Both the position numbers and the translations under genes were made by a program. A model generated the notes under the pieces. It did no database searches and was not told the DNA's origin. It saw nothing but the letters and a program-made list of their open reading frames with translations. 64,000 nucleotides of DNA from Trema orientale. Its lineage: Eukaryota; Streptophyta; Magnoliopsida; Rosales; Cannabaceae. The DNA lies in assembly GCA_002914845.1 (NCBI GenBank), contig JXTC01000085.1, forward strand, positions 536,752 through 600,751. The letters run 5' to 3'. Below, piece after piece: positions 36,260 through 46,980 of this stretch (position 1 is the stretch's first letter; each line of letters opens with the position of its first letter).

Positions 36260-39200
36260 TACTCACAATTATATCATCAAATATTTATCCAAATATCATA
36301 GACGTTATTGTGAGTATATGACCCTGATGTTGAAGCAACGATCTCTATACATATAGTTTTGAGGTCAGTAAATGAGTCATCATCAAGTAAGTCGCCATCA
36401 ATGGTGACATTTCGTGGTTCATGTAAGAGCACAATAGACCACCTTTTTGTAACGGATAACAACATAAAATACTTGTCTTATTTGAGTTGCCATATTATAT
36501 CCAACTCTATGAAGATCAACTAAAATAAATCCCAACTTATCATGCTTAATCCCATTATTATTTTCTACACATTGACATTTAAAAACCGGGACTCTAAATG
36601 CACGATAGTGGAGCTCCCATATTTTATGTTTTAACCCATAGTAAGTCATGTAACCATAAACTAGATTCTTGTCTGTAGCACTAGCAAATTACATAGTTTT
36701 AACCACAATGCTAACTCTACTATTTTAATTAACTCTTATGTCATCACGTGAGCTAGTGTTAAAACAACAACCATTTACAACAAAAAATTCGTGCAAAATA
36801 AGCATATTCGTCGGACCTCGAGCAAGCCATTTCAATTATTCTGAGACTTTGTCATCTCACTTGCTTAGTTCAATATCTACCTAAATAATAATTATCTATA
36901 CAGTCAGAATACTGGAATTCAGTATCAACAAATAATTAGTTTGTATTATAATTTACTTTTCTTTGTAACTAAAGTATAAAAATTTTACAGTGTTCGTCTT
37001 ACATCCACTTCTCTCTTCGTATTGGATTCTCGCTTTTCAACCATTCTATATGCTCTCTAATAGAACAAAAATGTTATTAAGTGCAATGAAATTTTAATTT
37101 CAACTTAATTTAAATTAAGAAGTTTCGTTATACTTACTGGATGTATTGTTGGACTTCTAATGAATTTTTAAGAATATTCCTATGTGCTAGTTGTAAATCT
37201 TTATTCACCATATATATAGGTTTGCCACCATCTATACCTCTACTTTTACCATCTTGAGAGTAACGGGAATACCAATTGTCTCTGCATTAGTAATGTATTC
37301 TGAACAAAATTCAACAGCTTCTTCGGCTATGTAATACTCTTCAAAGCATGCTTTTGCATCATTTCTCACATACCCTTTCAGTATTTTCACTAATCTTTCG
37401 AATGGATATATTCATCTCACGTTAACTGGGCCACTCAATTTAACCTCTCTAACGAAATGTACTGTTAAATGCATCATTATAACAAATAAGGAAGGAGGCA
37501 AGTATTGCTCTAATAAACATAGGACAATGACAATTTCTGCTTAAAAAGCATCTAACTTTGAAGCATTCACTATTTTCTTGCAGATTGCATTGAAGAAAAA
37601 ATATAATCTTGTAATAGCATATCTTATATACTTTTGTGAACTTGAATGAATCGCAATTAAGAGTAATTATTGTATCAATGCGTGATAATCATGTGACTTG
37701 AGATCAATTAGTCTTAAGTCCTTCATTGACACTAAATTATGAATATTTGACGAATATCCTTTTAGTACCCTCACATTTGCCAAGCACTTACACATTTTAT
37801 GCCTCTCTTCTTTATTCAAATTGAAGCAAGCTGGAAGTAGATATGCCCTTTTTTCACTCATTATTGGAGCTGACTCTTTCCTCAATCCCATTTCCTGAAA
37901 ATCTAAACGAGAGATAATCCCATCTTTTGTTTTTCTATGGATATAAAAAAGAGTCTCGATAATATTATCACAAATATTTTTCTCTACGTGTATCACATCC
38001 AAATTATGTCTCAACAACAAAAATTTCCAATATTCTAATAAAAAAAATCAATTTTTTTTCCAACATTCATATTCCTTTTCTCCCTCACCCTTTTTTTTTC
38101 TCCTCTTTTTTTTTTCTTTCTTTTCTCCTCCCTTTGTCTATTTGTTTCTCATCACTATTTTGCTTTCTGTAATAAATATTAAGTTCACGAATTTTATCAT
38201 AAATCGCTCAACCACTTAATGGTTCTGAGACAACACTAAATTCCTTTTCACCATTAAATGCTTTTGTGTATTTTCGAAAACGGTGACCTAAAGATAGAAA
38301 CTGTCGATGACCCGTATATGCTTTGTAACACCACTGGACTTCACCCAAAGTGCTAGCTTAAATGTACTTTTAGACTCGTAGACCATCACTTAAATACCCA
38401 TGATCTTCCTTAAGTATACCCGATATGGGACTTGGAGTGTTACAATCTCTCCCCGTTAAGGACCTAGTGTTCTTGCTAAGGGTCCACATTCAACACCCAC
38501 ATATAACCCTATAGGCAGGGTCCACATTTAATCATGATTCTAGCCCGTGGTACCCTTCTAAGGCTCACACATGTATGAAATGGGGCGGCTCAGATACTAA
38601 ATATAACACCACTGGGCTTCACCCAAAGTGCTAGCTTGAATGTACTTTCAGGCTCATAGACCATCACTTAAATACCTATGATCTTCCCAAAGCATACCTG
38701 ATGTGGAACTTGGAGTATTACACGCTTTTTTTCTCCCATTTCTCAATCTTATGGCGTAGGTATCCTCACTACAAATAATACATGCTTTATAGCTTTTCAC
38801 ACAATATCCAGACAAGTTTTCATATGCAGAAAAACCGTTGATTGTCCATAATAGAACAACTCGTAGTGTAAAATTTCCCTTTTTAAAGGAATCGTAGCAT
38901 TCAACCCCATCCCATAAAGTTTTCAAATCATCCACTAAGGGCGCCAAATAGACATCAATATCATTGCCAGGTCGTTTATCTCCTGATATTAGTAATGTCA
39001 ACATTGTAAATCTCATTTTCATGTACAACCAAGGAGGAAGATTGCGAATAGCAAGAATAATTGGCCACAAATATAATTAGAACTTAGTGAACTATAAGGA
39101 TTAATGTCATCCCCTGAAAGACCAAGATAAAGATTTCTAGGATCTTCACTAATTTTTTACCACATTTCATCCACCCCCTTCCAAGCTGGTGAATTAGTAG

Positions 39201-39776
39201 GATGCCAAGCTTGCCATCTTTTATTCTTCCTTTCCCATGCCATATTAATTATTTTGCATGATCAGGATTCCAGAATATACGTTTAAATCTTGATATTGGA
39301 GGAATATACCACAAGACTTTAGCTGGTATTCCTACCTTCTCTTCTTTACTATCTTTTTTGTTTTTCAATCTTGAATATTGGCATTTAGGACAAGATTTAA
39401 CTTCTGCATACTCTTTTTGGTATAAGATGCAATCGTTTGGACATGCATGTATCTTTTCGTACTCCATGCCTAAGGCATGCAACGATTTTTTGGCATTATA
39501 CGTAGAGGAAGAAATGTTATTACTGTTTGGAAGGATTTCTCTAAGAAATTCAAGTAACTGAGATAAACTAGAGTCACACTAACTATTCCTAGCTTTCAAA
39601 ATGAAAATTCTAACTAAGAATGACAATTTTGTGACTTTTGAATTAGGAAAGAGAGGGCTTTGGGCATATTCTAACAATTTTACGAATTCCTCTGGACGAT
39701 CAACAAAATATTTTTCGGCATCATTAACCATATCAACTAGGTAATCATCTTCCAAATCTATAGAAATATCTTCCAT
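36260..39776 (-). pseudogene. TNP2-type CACTA transposase relic
   Basis: Minus-strand fragments follow TNP2 order: MEDISIDLEDDYLVDMVNDA and TKLSFLVRIFILKA (39579-39776), LHALGMEYEKIHACPNDCIL (39249-39482), the transposase core NDIDVYLAPLVDDLKTLWDG (38725-39070), YTGHRQFLSLGHRFRKYTKA (38220-38320), LDVIHVEKNICDNIIETLFY (37667-38020), a DUF4218-like part (YYIAEEAVEFCSEYI, near 37280-37340) and a DUF4216-like part (36277-36649). A TRIM at 38324-38722 splits the core after GRKKA. There is a stop at the first fragment's end and shifts between fragments, plus homopolymer-rich sequence near 38040-38160. TNP2 would catalyse cut-and-paste transposition; this copy cannot be expressed whole. Confidence 0.8.
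38324..38722. mobile_element. TRIM element nested in TNP2
   Basis: 399 bp with two direct 121-bp terminal repeats, 38324-38444 and 38602-38722. The first begins TGTAACACC and ends GTGTTACA; the second begins TATAACACC and ends GTATTACA. The flanks are TGCTT (38319-38323) and CGCTT (38723-38727), a 5-bp TSD with one transition. The flanking TNP2 reading resumes across it (GRKKA then YTGHRQF). There is no coding sequence. Confidence 0.8.
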
Positions 39777-41054
39777 ACGAGCTCTTTTGTGAGAAACATA
39801 TTCACTCTGTGATTTTTTCCTGTGTCATATCTACTTTATATAGGACATATGCATCCTATTCATATATAAATGTCCTCTTACGTCATCAAGTGTAATTTTT
39901 TTTCATGTTACCACACTTGATATATGGACAGGGTATCATATTGGGATCAAGACCATTTTTATTAGCAAATTTCAAAAAAGCTTTAACTCCTTTCTCATAA
40001 TCATTTGTCAATCTATTCTTCATCATTCAATTTTTATCCATCTTAGCTAAATTTTTTGCAAAAAAAAATTGGCAAAATCTGCCCTTATAAATGGACTAAC
40101 TCTCCCTGCAAATACCATTCTAAACACTATAATCAATTCAATTCAAGTTCATATACCACTATTTCTCAATCATTTTTTATGTCAATATTTTAATATAATC
40201 ATATAAACATATTCACATTTAAGGTATTATTATTTCATACAAACTTTCATCCACTAACCAAGCATCTAATTGATATAATTATTTCTAAGTTAACAATAAT
40301 TAAATATATTATAATTGCATCAACCATATTCAAGTGTTTCAACTCATAAATCATCAAAACCATACACTAACTAAAAATTATTATATACTCTACTAACCAA
40401 GTGTCAAAAGTTTATATTTATCTCTAAATTGACAATATAATCAAATTCATTACTAAAATTATATTAACTATACTATAAAACATTATAAACATTACACATT
40501 ATCACAAATTATAACCTAATATATATAGAAAAATCTTAACATATATTGTACAAAATCCTCTCATATAACAATTACTAGTATAAAAAAACCAATTTAAAAC
40601 CTAAAATTATCATTCAAACTAACTAAAAAAGTAAATTTAAAAAATTTGGAAAAATAGGAAAAAATTCGAAAAGATACCTAAATTGCTTAAAATAGATTGT
40701 TTGAAGCAAAAGTTGAAGATGAATCCATAACACCGATCAAGAATGAACTTAATACACATGAAAAATAAAACAAATCACATAATCGTCAGATTTTACAGTA
40801 GTGAGCCAAGAAAATTTCAAATCTTTCTAGAACAAAATAGAGCTACAAACACTTACAGATCTGAGAAGAAAATCCTATAGAAATGTTGGGCTCATCAAAA
40901 GAAAGAAAAAGTAATAAGAATCACAAAATTTTGTAGTGATTTGGCTGGAAAATTAGAAAGGGGCCGATGGAGTGATTTTTCCCACTCTCGGGTCCGCTCG
41001 GAGAAGAAGAAAAAGACAGATGGGATTGTGCTCGGCCCCAGCTGATATAAGGCC

Positions 41055-41280
41055 TTACCACGTCACTTCTCAGGCGAGCGACATGGTACCTTCTATTAGA
41101 GATACCACGTCGCTTACCCCAGAAGTGACGTGGTATATCTGGCTGCCATGTCGTTTAATATAAAAGCGATTTAGTTTTGGACATGTCACGTCACTTTTGT
41201 ATGACGTGACGTGAGTTTAATACCACGTCGTTTATTGCTCCAAACGACGCAGTATTAGTGTCATGGTATGTTGCCACGTT
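41055..41280. repeat. CACTA subterminal repeat array, right
   Basis: Copies such as TACCACGTCACTT, GCGACATGGTACC, TACCACGTCGCTT, AAGTGACGTGGTA and TACCACGTCGTTT in both orientations, matching the left array. Confidence 0.75.
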
Positions 41281-41289
41281 ATTAATACA

Positions 41290-41470
41290 AAGGAATATTT
41301 ATCTTCATCTCAATTTATGTCTTAAAGAAAATAAGAAGAACAAGAAGTAAAAGATAATCATGCAAGATTTATTCATCTTTGACAAATTTTATATCCTTCT
41401 CCATTATTCATGTTAATTTCTCTATTTCCATTATCAATCAACTATTTTAATGCATGATCAATATCGTTCT
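41290..41470. repeat. flank segment X, copy 2
   Basis: Close copy of 31587-31771, directly followed by a family-C LTR. Its last five bases GTTCT differ by one base from GATCT of copy 1. Confidence 0.8.
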
Positions 41471-42310
41471 TGTTGGTGTAGATTTTGGTCTGTGAACCAA
41501 TGCGCACCACACACCTTTGAGTGATTCTTTATCAAAAGAAGCCAAAACCCAGATTTGATGCAGGTGTAGTCCGTACAACCTTGAAAAAGATTATAGATGG
41601 ATTCTTCACCAGCTAATAATGGGTGGTACCGGTGTGGTACCTGCCAAATCTCCTCTGCAGAAAGGTGATTAGTAACGTATTCAATAAAATTTTCAATGGA
41701 ATAGTGAATGAGTAGTAAATGAATTGTAAAAGGAGAAAAGGACAAAGGGACAAATAGGGTTTTGGAGATTTGCGGTGGTTTACCTCTTTCAGGTGATTAT
41801 GGAGGACTCTTTATAGTAATTTTGTGGTCCTTAAAAGCTAGGGTTAATATCCACGTATCAATGAAAAGATAGAAGGAATTCTACCTACCTATTTGTACGA
41901 ATAGGCGCACATGACAGGGCCAGGTGTCAACCTCTCCCCAGCTCACGTCATCTTTACTTTGCCTCTCAGTCGAAACTCATGCGTCGTTACTTTGCGGTCG
42001 GCTATTTCCTAGTCACCTGCTGGTCTTTTAATAAAGGTACCTGCCTGGTCAGCACGTGGTATGACCTCCGATCAGGATTGTTCTTTCTATTAGCGAACTT
42101 GGCTGCACTACTACCAAGCATTTTCCCTCCGAGCCTTGTTCGGCTCTCCCTTCGCAGTGGGACGTAGCTAGCACCTGGTGTTATGTCTAGGTGGGCTTGG
42201 TCAATTGGTTAAGAGTGTTTGGTGTCGTTTTAAATATTATTGTGACGCGTCGTTTCTGACCTGCCATACGTGTTGTTTTTTGATTGGTTTTGGAGAAATT
42301 ATCCTCAACA
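41471..42310 (-). mobile_element. family-C LTR, complete copy (minus orientation)
   Basis: 840 bp; on the plus strand it starts TGTTGGTGTAGATTTTGG and ends GATAATTTCTCC in reverse, terminating CCTCAACA. Followed by GATCT (42311-42315); preceded by GTTCT. Homologous to 30725-31522 reversed and to 31772-32360. Confidence 0.8.
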
Positions 42311-42315
42311 GATCT

Positions 42316-42797
42316 CATACTTAATCAAGTTGGTACTCACACACATCCTAATATTGAAACTGAAACTATTTTAATTTAACATAATGATCATATACCATAC
42401 TGGTTAATACAAGAGGAAATTGCAAAGAAAAAATTGAGACCAAATTAATGCTTCACTGCTGGGTAATTAAATGAGCACTCGTTATGCTTCTGGAGCCAAA
42501 TAGATTTTTCTTTTTTCTTTTTGGTTATATTACATAATTTATGAAACCAGATCAACAAACTTCCCTCTCTCATTTTTTTTTTTTCACCCCACTAATTTTC
42601 ACATTACATTTTTATACACAGCCCTACGACAAAAACTTATAGGGCTTGAAGAAGATGACAACTTATAATAACAGTTTTTTCCGCAGAAAAAGGCTGTTAT
42701 AAAACTAAAAACAATCACCAAAGTGCCACTCAGCCTAATTTCCTCGACATCCTATATTGATAAAAATGGAAAAACTGCGTACCACTGGTCTTAATAG
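42316..42797. other. 3' flank of DUF4228 gene
   Basis: AT-rich with T-runs and no frame of note. It would include the 3' UTR of the minus-strand DUF4228 gene. Confidence 0.5.
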
Positions 42798-43274
42798 TCA
42801 AAAGTCATTCGCCTCTTCAATGGAAGTCAATGAAGGGCGCCATTTGGGAGACCCTCCTTCCGAACCAAAACCCTTATTAGTCTCAGGCAATCCACAGGCG
42901 AAGTCGTTGCGCTGACAGTACTGCAAAAGAAACTCCAGTTGTTCCTTAGTAACCACCATCTTTATCTTCTGTCTCTTGTTTGGGCTCCGGTCCTGATGAT
43001 CCTCATCAGCTCCTTTCGGAGAATTTAATACCTTTAATACGATGTCCGGCACAAGATAGTAGACCTCGCCGGCTTCTAGCTTGGTTTTCGGCGGCAATGG
43101 CGAAAAGGGCTGCGAATGGTGCACGAGGTTGTAGCCAACGTAAGGTCTAAGAGAGGTGATCTTGTTGACCGGTGTTGACCCTTTGAACTCTAGTACTTTT
43201 CCGTTGTGGCTAACTACTCTAACCATCTCTTTTAGTGGCTCATAGGACGACATAACATGAATGCAGTTCCCCAT
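42798..43274 (-). CDS. PADRE / DUF4228 domain protein
   Basis: Single uninterrupted frame of 158 aa on the minus strand. It starts MGNCIHV, so Gly2 and Cys4 suit N-myristoylation and palmitoylation, a common start in this plant family. The DUF4228 signature follows: VRVVSHNGKVLEFKGSTPV at about residues 18-36, SLRPYVGYNLVHHSQPFSPL, then LEAGEVYYLVPDIVLKVLNS. A charged disordered segment (about 87-105, SPNKRQKIK) precedes a C-terminal region KEQLEFLLQYCQ. Length and intronless structure are normal for the family. PADRE genes respond to pathogens and abiotic stress, but the molecular function is unknown. It sits between the transposon block and the tRNA gene, with no linked partner. Confidence 0.92.
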   Translation of the reverse strand: MGNCIHVMSSYEPLKEMVRVVSHNGKVLEFKGSTPVNKITSLRPYVGYNLVHHSQPFSPLPPKTKLEAGEVYYLVPDIVLKVLNSPKGADEDHQDRSPNKRQKIKMVVTKEQLEFLLQYCQRNDFACGLPETNKGFGSEGGSPKWRPSLTSIEEANDF

Positions 43275-44484
43275 GGTACGTCGTTAGTCTTGAAATGAAT
43301 TGAATTGAATTGAGAGCTTCGTACAATTTATGTTATGTGGCTTTGACAATTTTCAACGTGGGAGAGGCAGTTTAACGTGCAAGCCAAAAAACTGGAGTAT
43401 TTAATATTTTATTATTTTATAGCAGTGTTTACTTTCTGTTTTAAATAAATGGGAAATTTTTAGTTCGGAGACTCCTTTTTTCTTTTTTTTTTTCCTTTCT
43501 TCCATTTTTTTTTTTTTTTAAGATGAGTATGGGGCGGTCTTGGACTGTCCAAGACCTCTGACCATGAAGAAATATTTATGTTATCTTTTTATGAAATTTA
43601 AAGGAAAATTAAAAGAAGAAAAATTTTAATCACTTGAGTCAAAAGTTCTGTGTACTAATTGTCCAATGAACAAAAAATGAAATATTAAGATGTACGAAGT
43701 CAACCATGGGTAATTTTTTATAATGTCAACTGGCTAATTATAAACCAAGAGAATGACTGAGAGCCCACGAAAGGTCAAACTCGTTTTCGGTTTTCCTTTC
43801 GGAAGAAAAAATGCTAAGACATATGTACTTACATTATGTATACGTTGATCACATGAATTTATGAAAGACCTTGATGTAACTGAGCAGCTACTATAGGTAC
43901 CAGTCCCTTCTTCAAGGTTTGATGATATCATGTGATCCTACTCATGAGGCTTTTCATTCCCAATTCTTGAAAAAGTTTTGGTAGATAATGTAACGTACTC
44001 AGCATCTCGCAGCAGAAATCAGCCAGTCAAATTTCTACTTAATTTCAAGTTTATCGACTTCTCCTTCATGTCTTAGCACCTAATTAAATTTGCTAATAAT
44101 ATATCGGGAATTCTTCTTCGCTTGTGGCTTAGGAACTCAAATCAATTGTCCAATTTTAGTGCTATATTTCATGCCCAACCTATGATATGATAACGCGTCG
44201 ACATATAAAATTTGAAATTATGAAATGGTCAGTTTTAACTATATTATTTTCTCTTTAAATAAGCTTTACTATGATATGTACTGTCATTCACCCATTGGTT
44301 CAACATGACTTATAACACCCAAATTAGAGATGATTTGAATTTGCGACGAAGTCCCTTAGCACGTTCCATGTATATATATATAAAAGAACTGAAACGCAAA
44401 AAATAAAAAATAAAAAATAAATAAAAGTCTTATACTATCCGTATAACTATTTGAAGAATGCATGAAGTAAAGTGCTACTGACAA
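43275..44484. other. 5' flank of DUF4228 gene, intergenic
   Basis: Upstream of the minus-strand DUF4228 gene. It contains T-rich runs near 43480-43520 and an A-rich short tandem stretch (AAATAAAAAATAAAAAATAA) near 44399. No gene is seen. Confidence 0.5.
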
Positions 44485-44566
44485 GTCGATATGTCCGAGT
44501 GGTTAAGGAGACAGACTTGAAATCTGTTGGGCTTTGCCCGCGCAGGTTCGAACCCTGCTGTCGACG
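44485..44566 (+). tRNA. tRNA-Ser (anticodon TGA)
   Basis: 82-nt cloverleaf: acceptor strands GTCGATA and TGTCGAC pair with one G-T wobble; D-loop GAGTGGTTAAGG; anticodon stem ACAGA/TCTGT around loop CTTGAAA, with TGA at 44518-44520; long variable arm TGGGCTTTGCCCG typical of class II Ser; T-arm GCAGGTTCGAACCCTGC. A TTTT Pol III terminator follows immediately. No intron. It is nuclear in type, not plastid or mitochondrial trnS. Confidence 0.97.
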
Positions 44567-46980
44567 TTTTACTCTGATATCTTCTTAGCCAAAAAAAAAA
44601 AAAGAAAGATAGTGAATTTGAGTGTATCCTCTGGTTTTTATTTTTTGTTTTTATTATTCATGGCACCTGTATTTTCGTCAAAGAATGCTATTCGTTTAGC
44701 TGGATCACAGCGCCATTATTACAAGCCCTTGTCATCTCAAACCAATCCATATCTTTATAGAGGGGAATTTAAATTAAAATCTTTATGGCCTGTTTGGCAT
44801 AGCTTTCAAAGATCTTTTGGAGCTCAAAAGTTACTTTTAAGGGTATTTGGATGAACTGTCAGAAGATTTTTTTTAATTAGAAGATCTTCTTAATGAAATA
44901 TAGACCCACTAGCTTTTCCAAGAAGATATTCTAGAGCTTTTACTTCAGGAAGTAAAAATTATCCGGGCCTTATATATGATTTGGAATAGCTTTTAGCTTT
45001 TGTGAGATATTTGACATAAGGTGATGGCTTTTTACAGAAGAAAATGAAAACAGAAAGGCATTAAAAAGAAAAGCAGAAGAAAAGTCGCAAAAGTAACTTT
45101 TGAAAGCAATTTAGTAGATCTTCAAATACATTTTTATAAGCCACTCAAAAAAGCTTTTGCTTAAACGAAAAAAAGAAGCACTTGTTTTCTTTTCTTTTTC
45201 TTTTTTTAAATAGTGGAGCACATACAACTTAAAAATAATTACACCACAAAAATTTGGTTGCTTCCCTGCAGCTAATTTTTATGAATATATTTATAGTTCT
45301 TAAAATAAGTCACGTGGAATTAATTTATAGAGTTGAACTCCTTTCCAAATAAAAAAGTAAAAAATCATAGAGTTGAACATGGCCAGCTTAGAATAGTTAA
45401 TATGTAGGAATAAAAACATAGCTTAAAGGAACAGCCTGCTAGGTCACCGACGGCATTTAGTGGGCTTGCTTGAATTGTATTTTCTCTTTTGCCGTATTTT
45501 CTTTCTTTCTAAGGTTCAATCAATCTCATTTCCTATCTTAATTAATTAGCAAACAAAGATTAACCGAACCTTGGCAAAAAAGAATAGTAGCTATTATAGT
45601 AAATTAAAATAATCTACTTTCTCAAACATGCCGGGAGTTTTCTTTATTAGGCGTTTATTTTGGAGTGTTTTATGAGTAAAAATGGTGAATTTTGGACTAA
45701 TATTTCTTCTACACCCGAGTTCCGACCCCTTGTTGCATACAATATTATTATTATGGGCATAAAAAATGTCACTGCCTACCTATATACATGAATGACCACG
45801 AAGGCACAAACCTCTTTTTGTATAATTTATTTTCTATAAAAGTAAACGTTTTGGCCCAAAAACAAACCTATTTTATGAATTACTTCTAACACCCGCACCA
45901 ACCTGATGTAGGACAACCTTCCCTTGATGATAAAAATGATCCGCATAAACGAAATATGACAATTTTATATACACTAATTAATATGGATATTATAGCTAGC
46001 AAGTTTTGAACCTTAATGACGACAATTGGAGTAGGCATCTCGCCAATATTAAAATGAAACGTGAACGATCTCTTATACGAAGGGACATCCATGATTCTTT
46101 TTAAGTGCGACCTAGCTAGAAATATATTTTATCTATTTGGGCTAGAAATATATTTTATCTATTTTATGAGAGCTTTTTAATCTTTTGTCCATTTTTGAGT
46201 TGAACTTTATACGTAATTTAAGTTAAATAAATCACAAATACTTATAAATTTTAAAACCTTTTTTTATGAAAATTAAAATGCGAGGGGCCCAAGCTCCCTC
46301 CGTCCCTTATTATGAAGTCTTCTATATCATGTGAATGGGAGATTCAATAATCTTGTTTGTAACCTAGTAAACAATGAAGTTTGTCCTTTGCCATGGTTTA
46401 GTGACTAAACCTTATCTTTTTTAATGCCCTAGACAACGAGGTATATTTAAATAAACGGACAAACGAAAATAAGATAGAAAATTAGGAAAGAGAATAAAAA
46501 GCAGGTGCACCATCTAAAGGAAATGATTGATAGAAACTTCAATTATTATTTTAAAGGAACATGGGACAACTCATGTAACCTTCCAGAATGAACCACCGAT
46601 TGTGACTTTTCTACCCAACATCGACGACAACCAAAAATTTATTAATATTCAATATCTCTTTAAATCTTTAGTATTTCCCTATGATATACCACAAAAATAT
46701 TAAAAAAACAACACCAAAATGGACATTCACAAGAGGGAAGTAATTAAAAGAAATATCCTGATCATCATGACCACAATAATCTTAACATTCACATCTCTAG
46801 CTAGCTGAGTAGTGCTTAACACCGCATGTGTTTGATAACACTGTCACGCAATAACAGTGCTAGACTCAATTAATCTCGCATTTTGTCACATAAGACCGTT
46901 ATTTTAAATTAATTTTATCATTATTCATTTTAGTAACGATGAATAGCATTGCTTGCTAGCTAGCCACAGTGTAACTCTAT
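44567..46980. other. intergenic, possible MITE near 44790
   Basis: GGCCTGTTTGGCATAGCTTT near 44788 and the AAAAGCTTTTGC-rich part near 45150 look like a decayed MITE, but I cannot define matching ends or a TSD. The rest is AT-rich with no gene. 46900-46980 includes GCTTGCTAGCTAGCC, echoing the region downstream of the other two HIPP genes. Confidence 0.4.

Larger units (their letters stand above)
32361..41289 (-). mobile_element. CACTA (En/Spm) transposon relic
   Basis: Large degenerate CACTA element. Both ends carry many short subterminal repeats in both orientations around TACCACGTCGCTT / AAGCGACGTGGTA (32390-32710 and 41055-41280), as is typical of binding-site arrays in this superfamily. 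On the minus strand it holds a TNP2-type transposase relic (36260-39776) and then a Ptta/En/Spm, DUF8039 and Ulp1 relic (32940-36184), a gene set known from plant CACTA elements. A clean CACTA terminus is not seen: the left junction reads CTACTATAGAAAC and the right junction runs straight into segment X copy 2, so the ends are rearranged or decayed. Between 39830 and 41030 the sequence is AT-rich with no recognisable domain. Confidence 0.82.

Noticed and set aside
31772-42310. A single full-length LTR retrotransposon with family-C LTRs and TSD GATCT
   Set aside because: The outer 5 bp agree, but segment X (outer flank of the left LTR) also lies inside, next to the right LTR, and no PBS or gag-pol is present. 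Duplication of an LTR insertion plus a CACTA element fits better.
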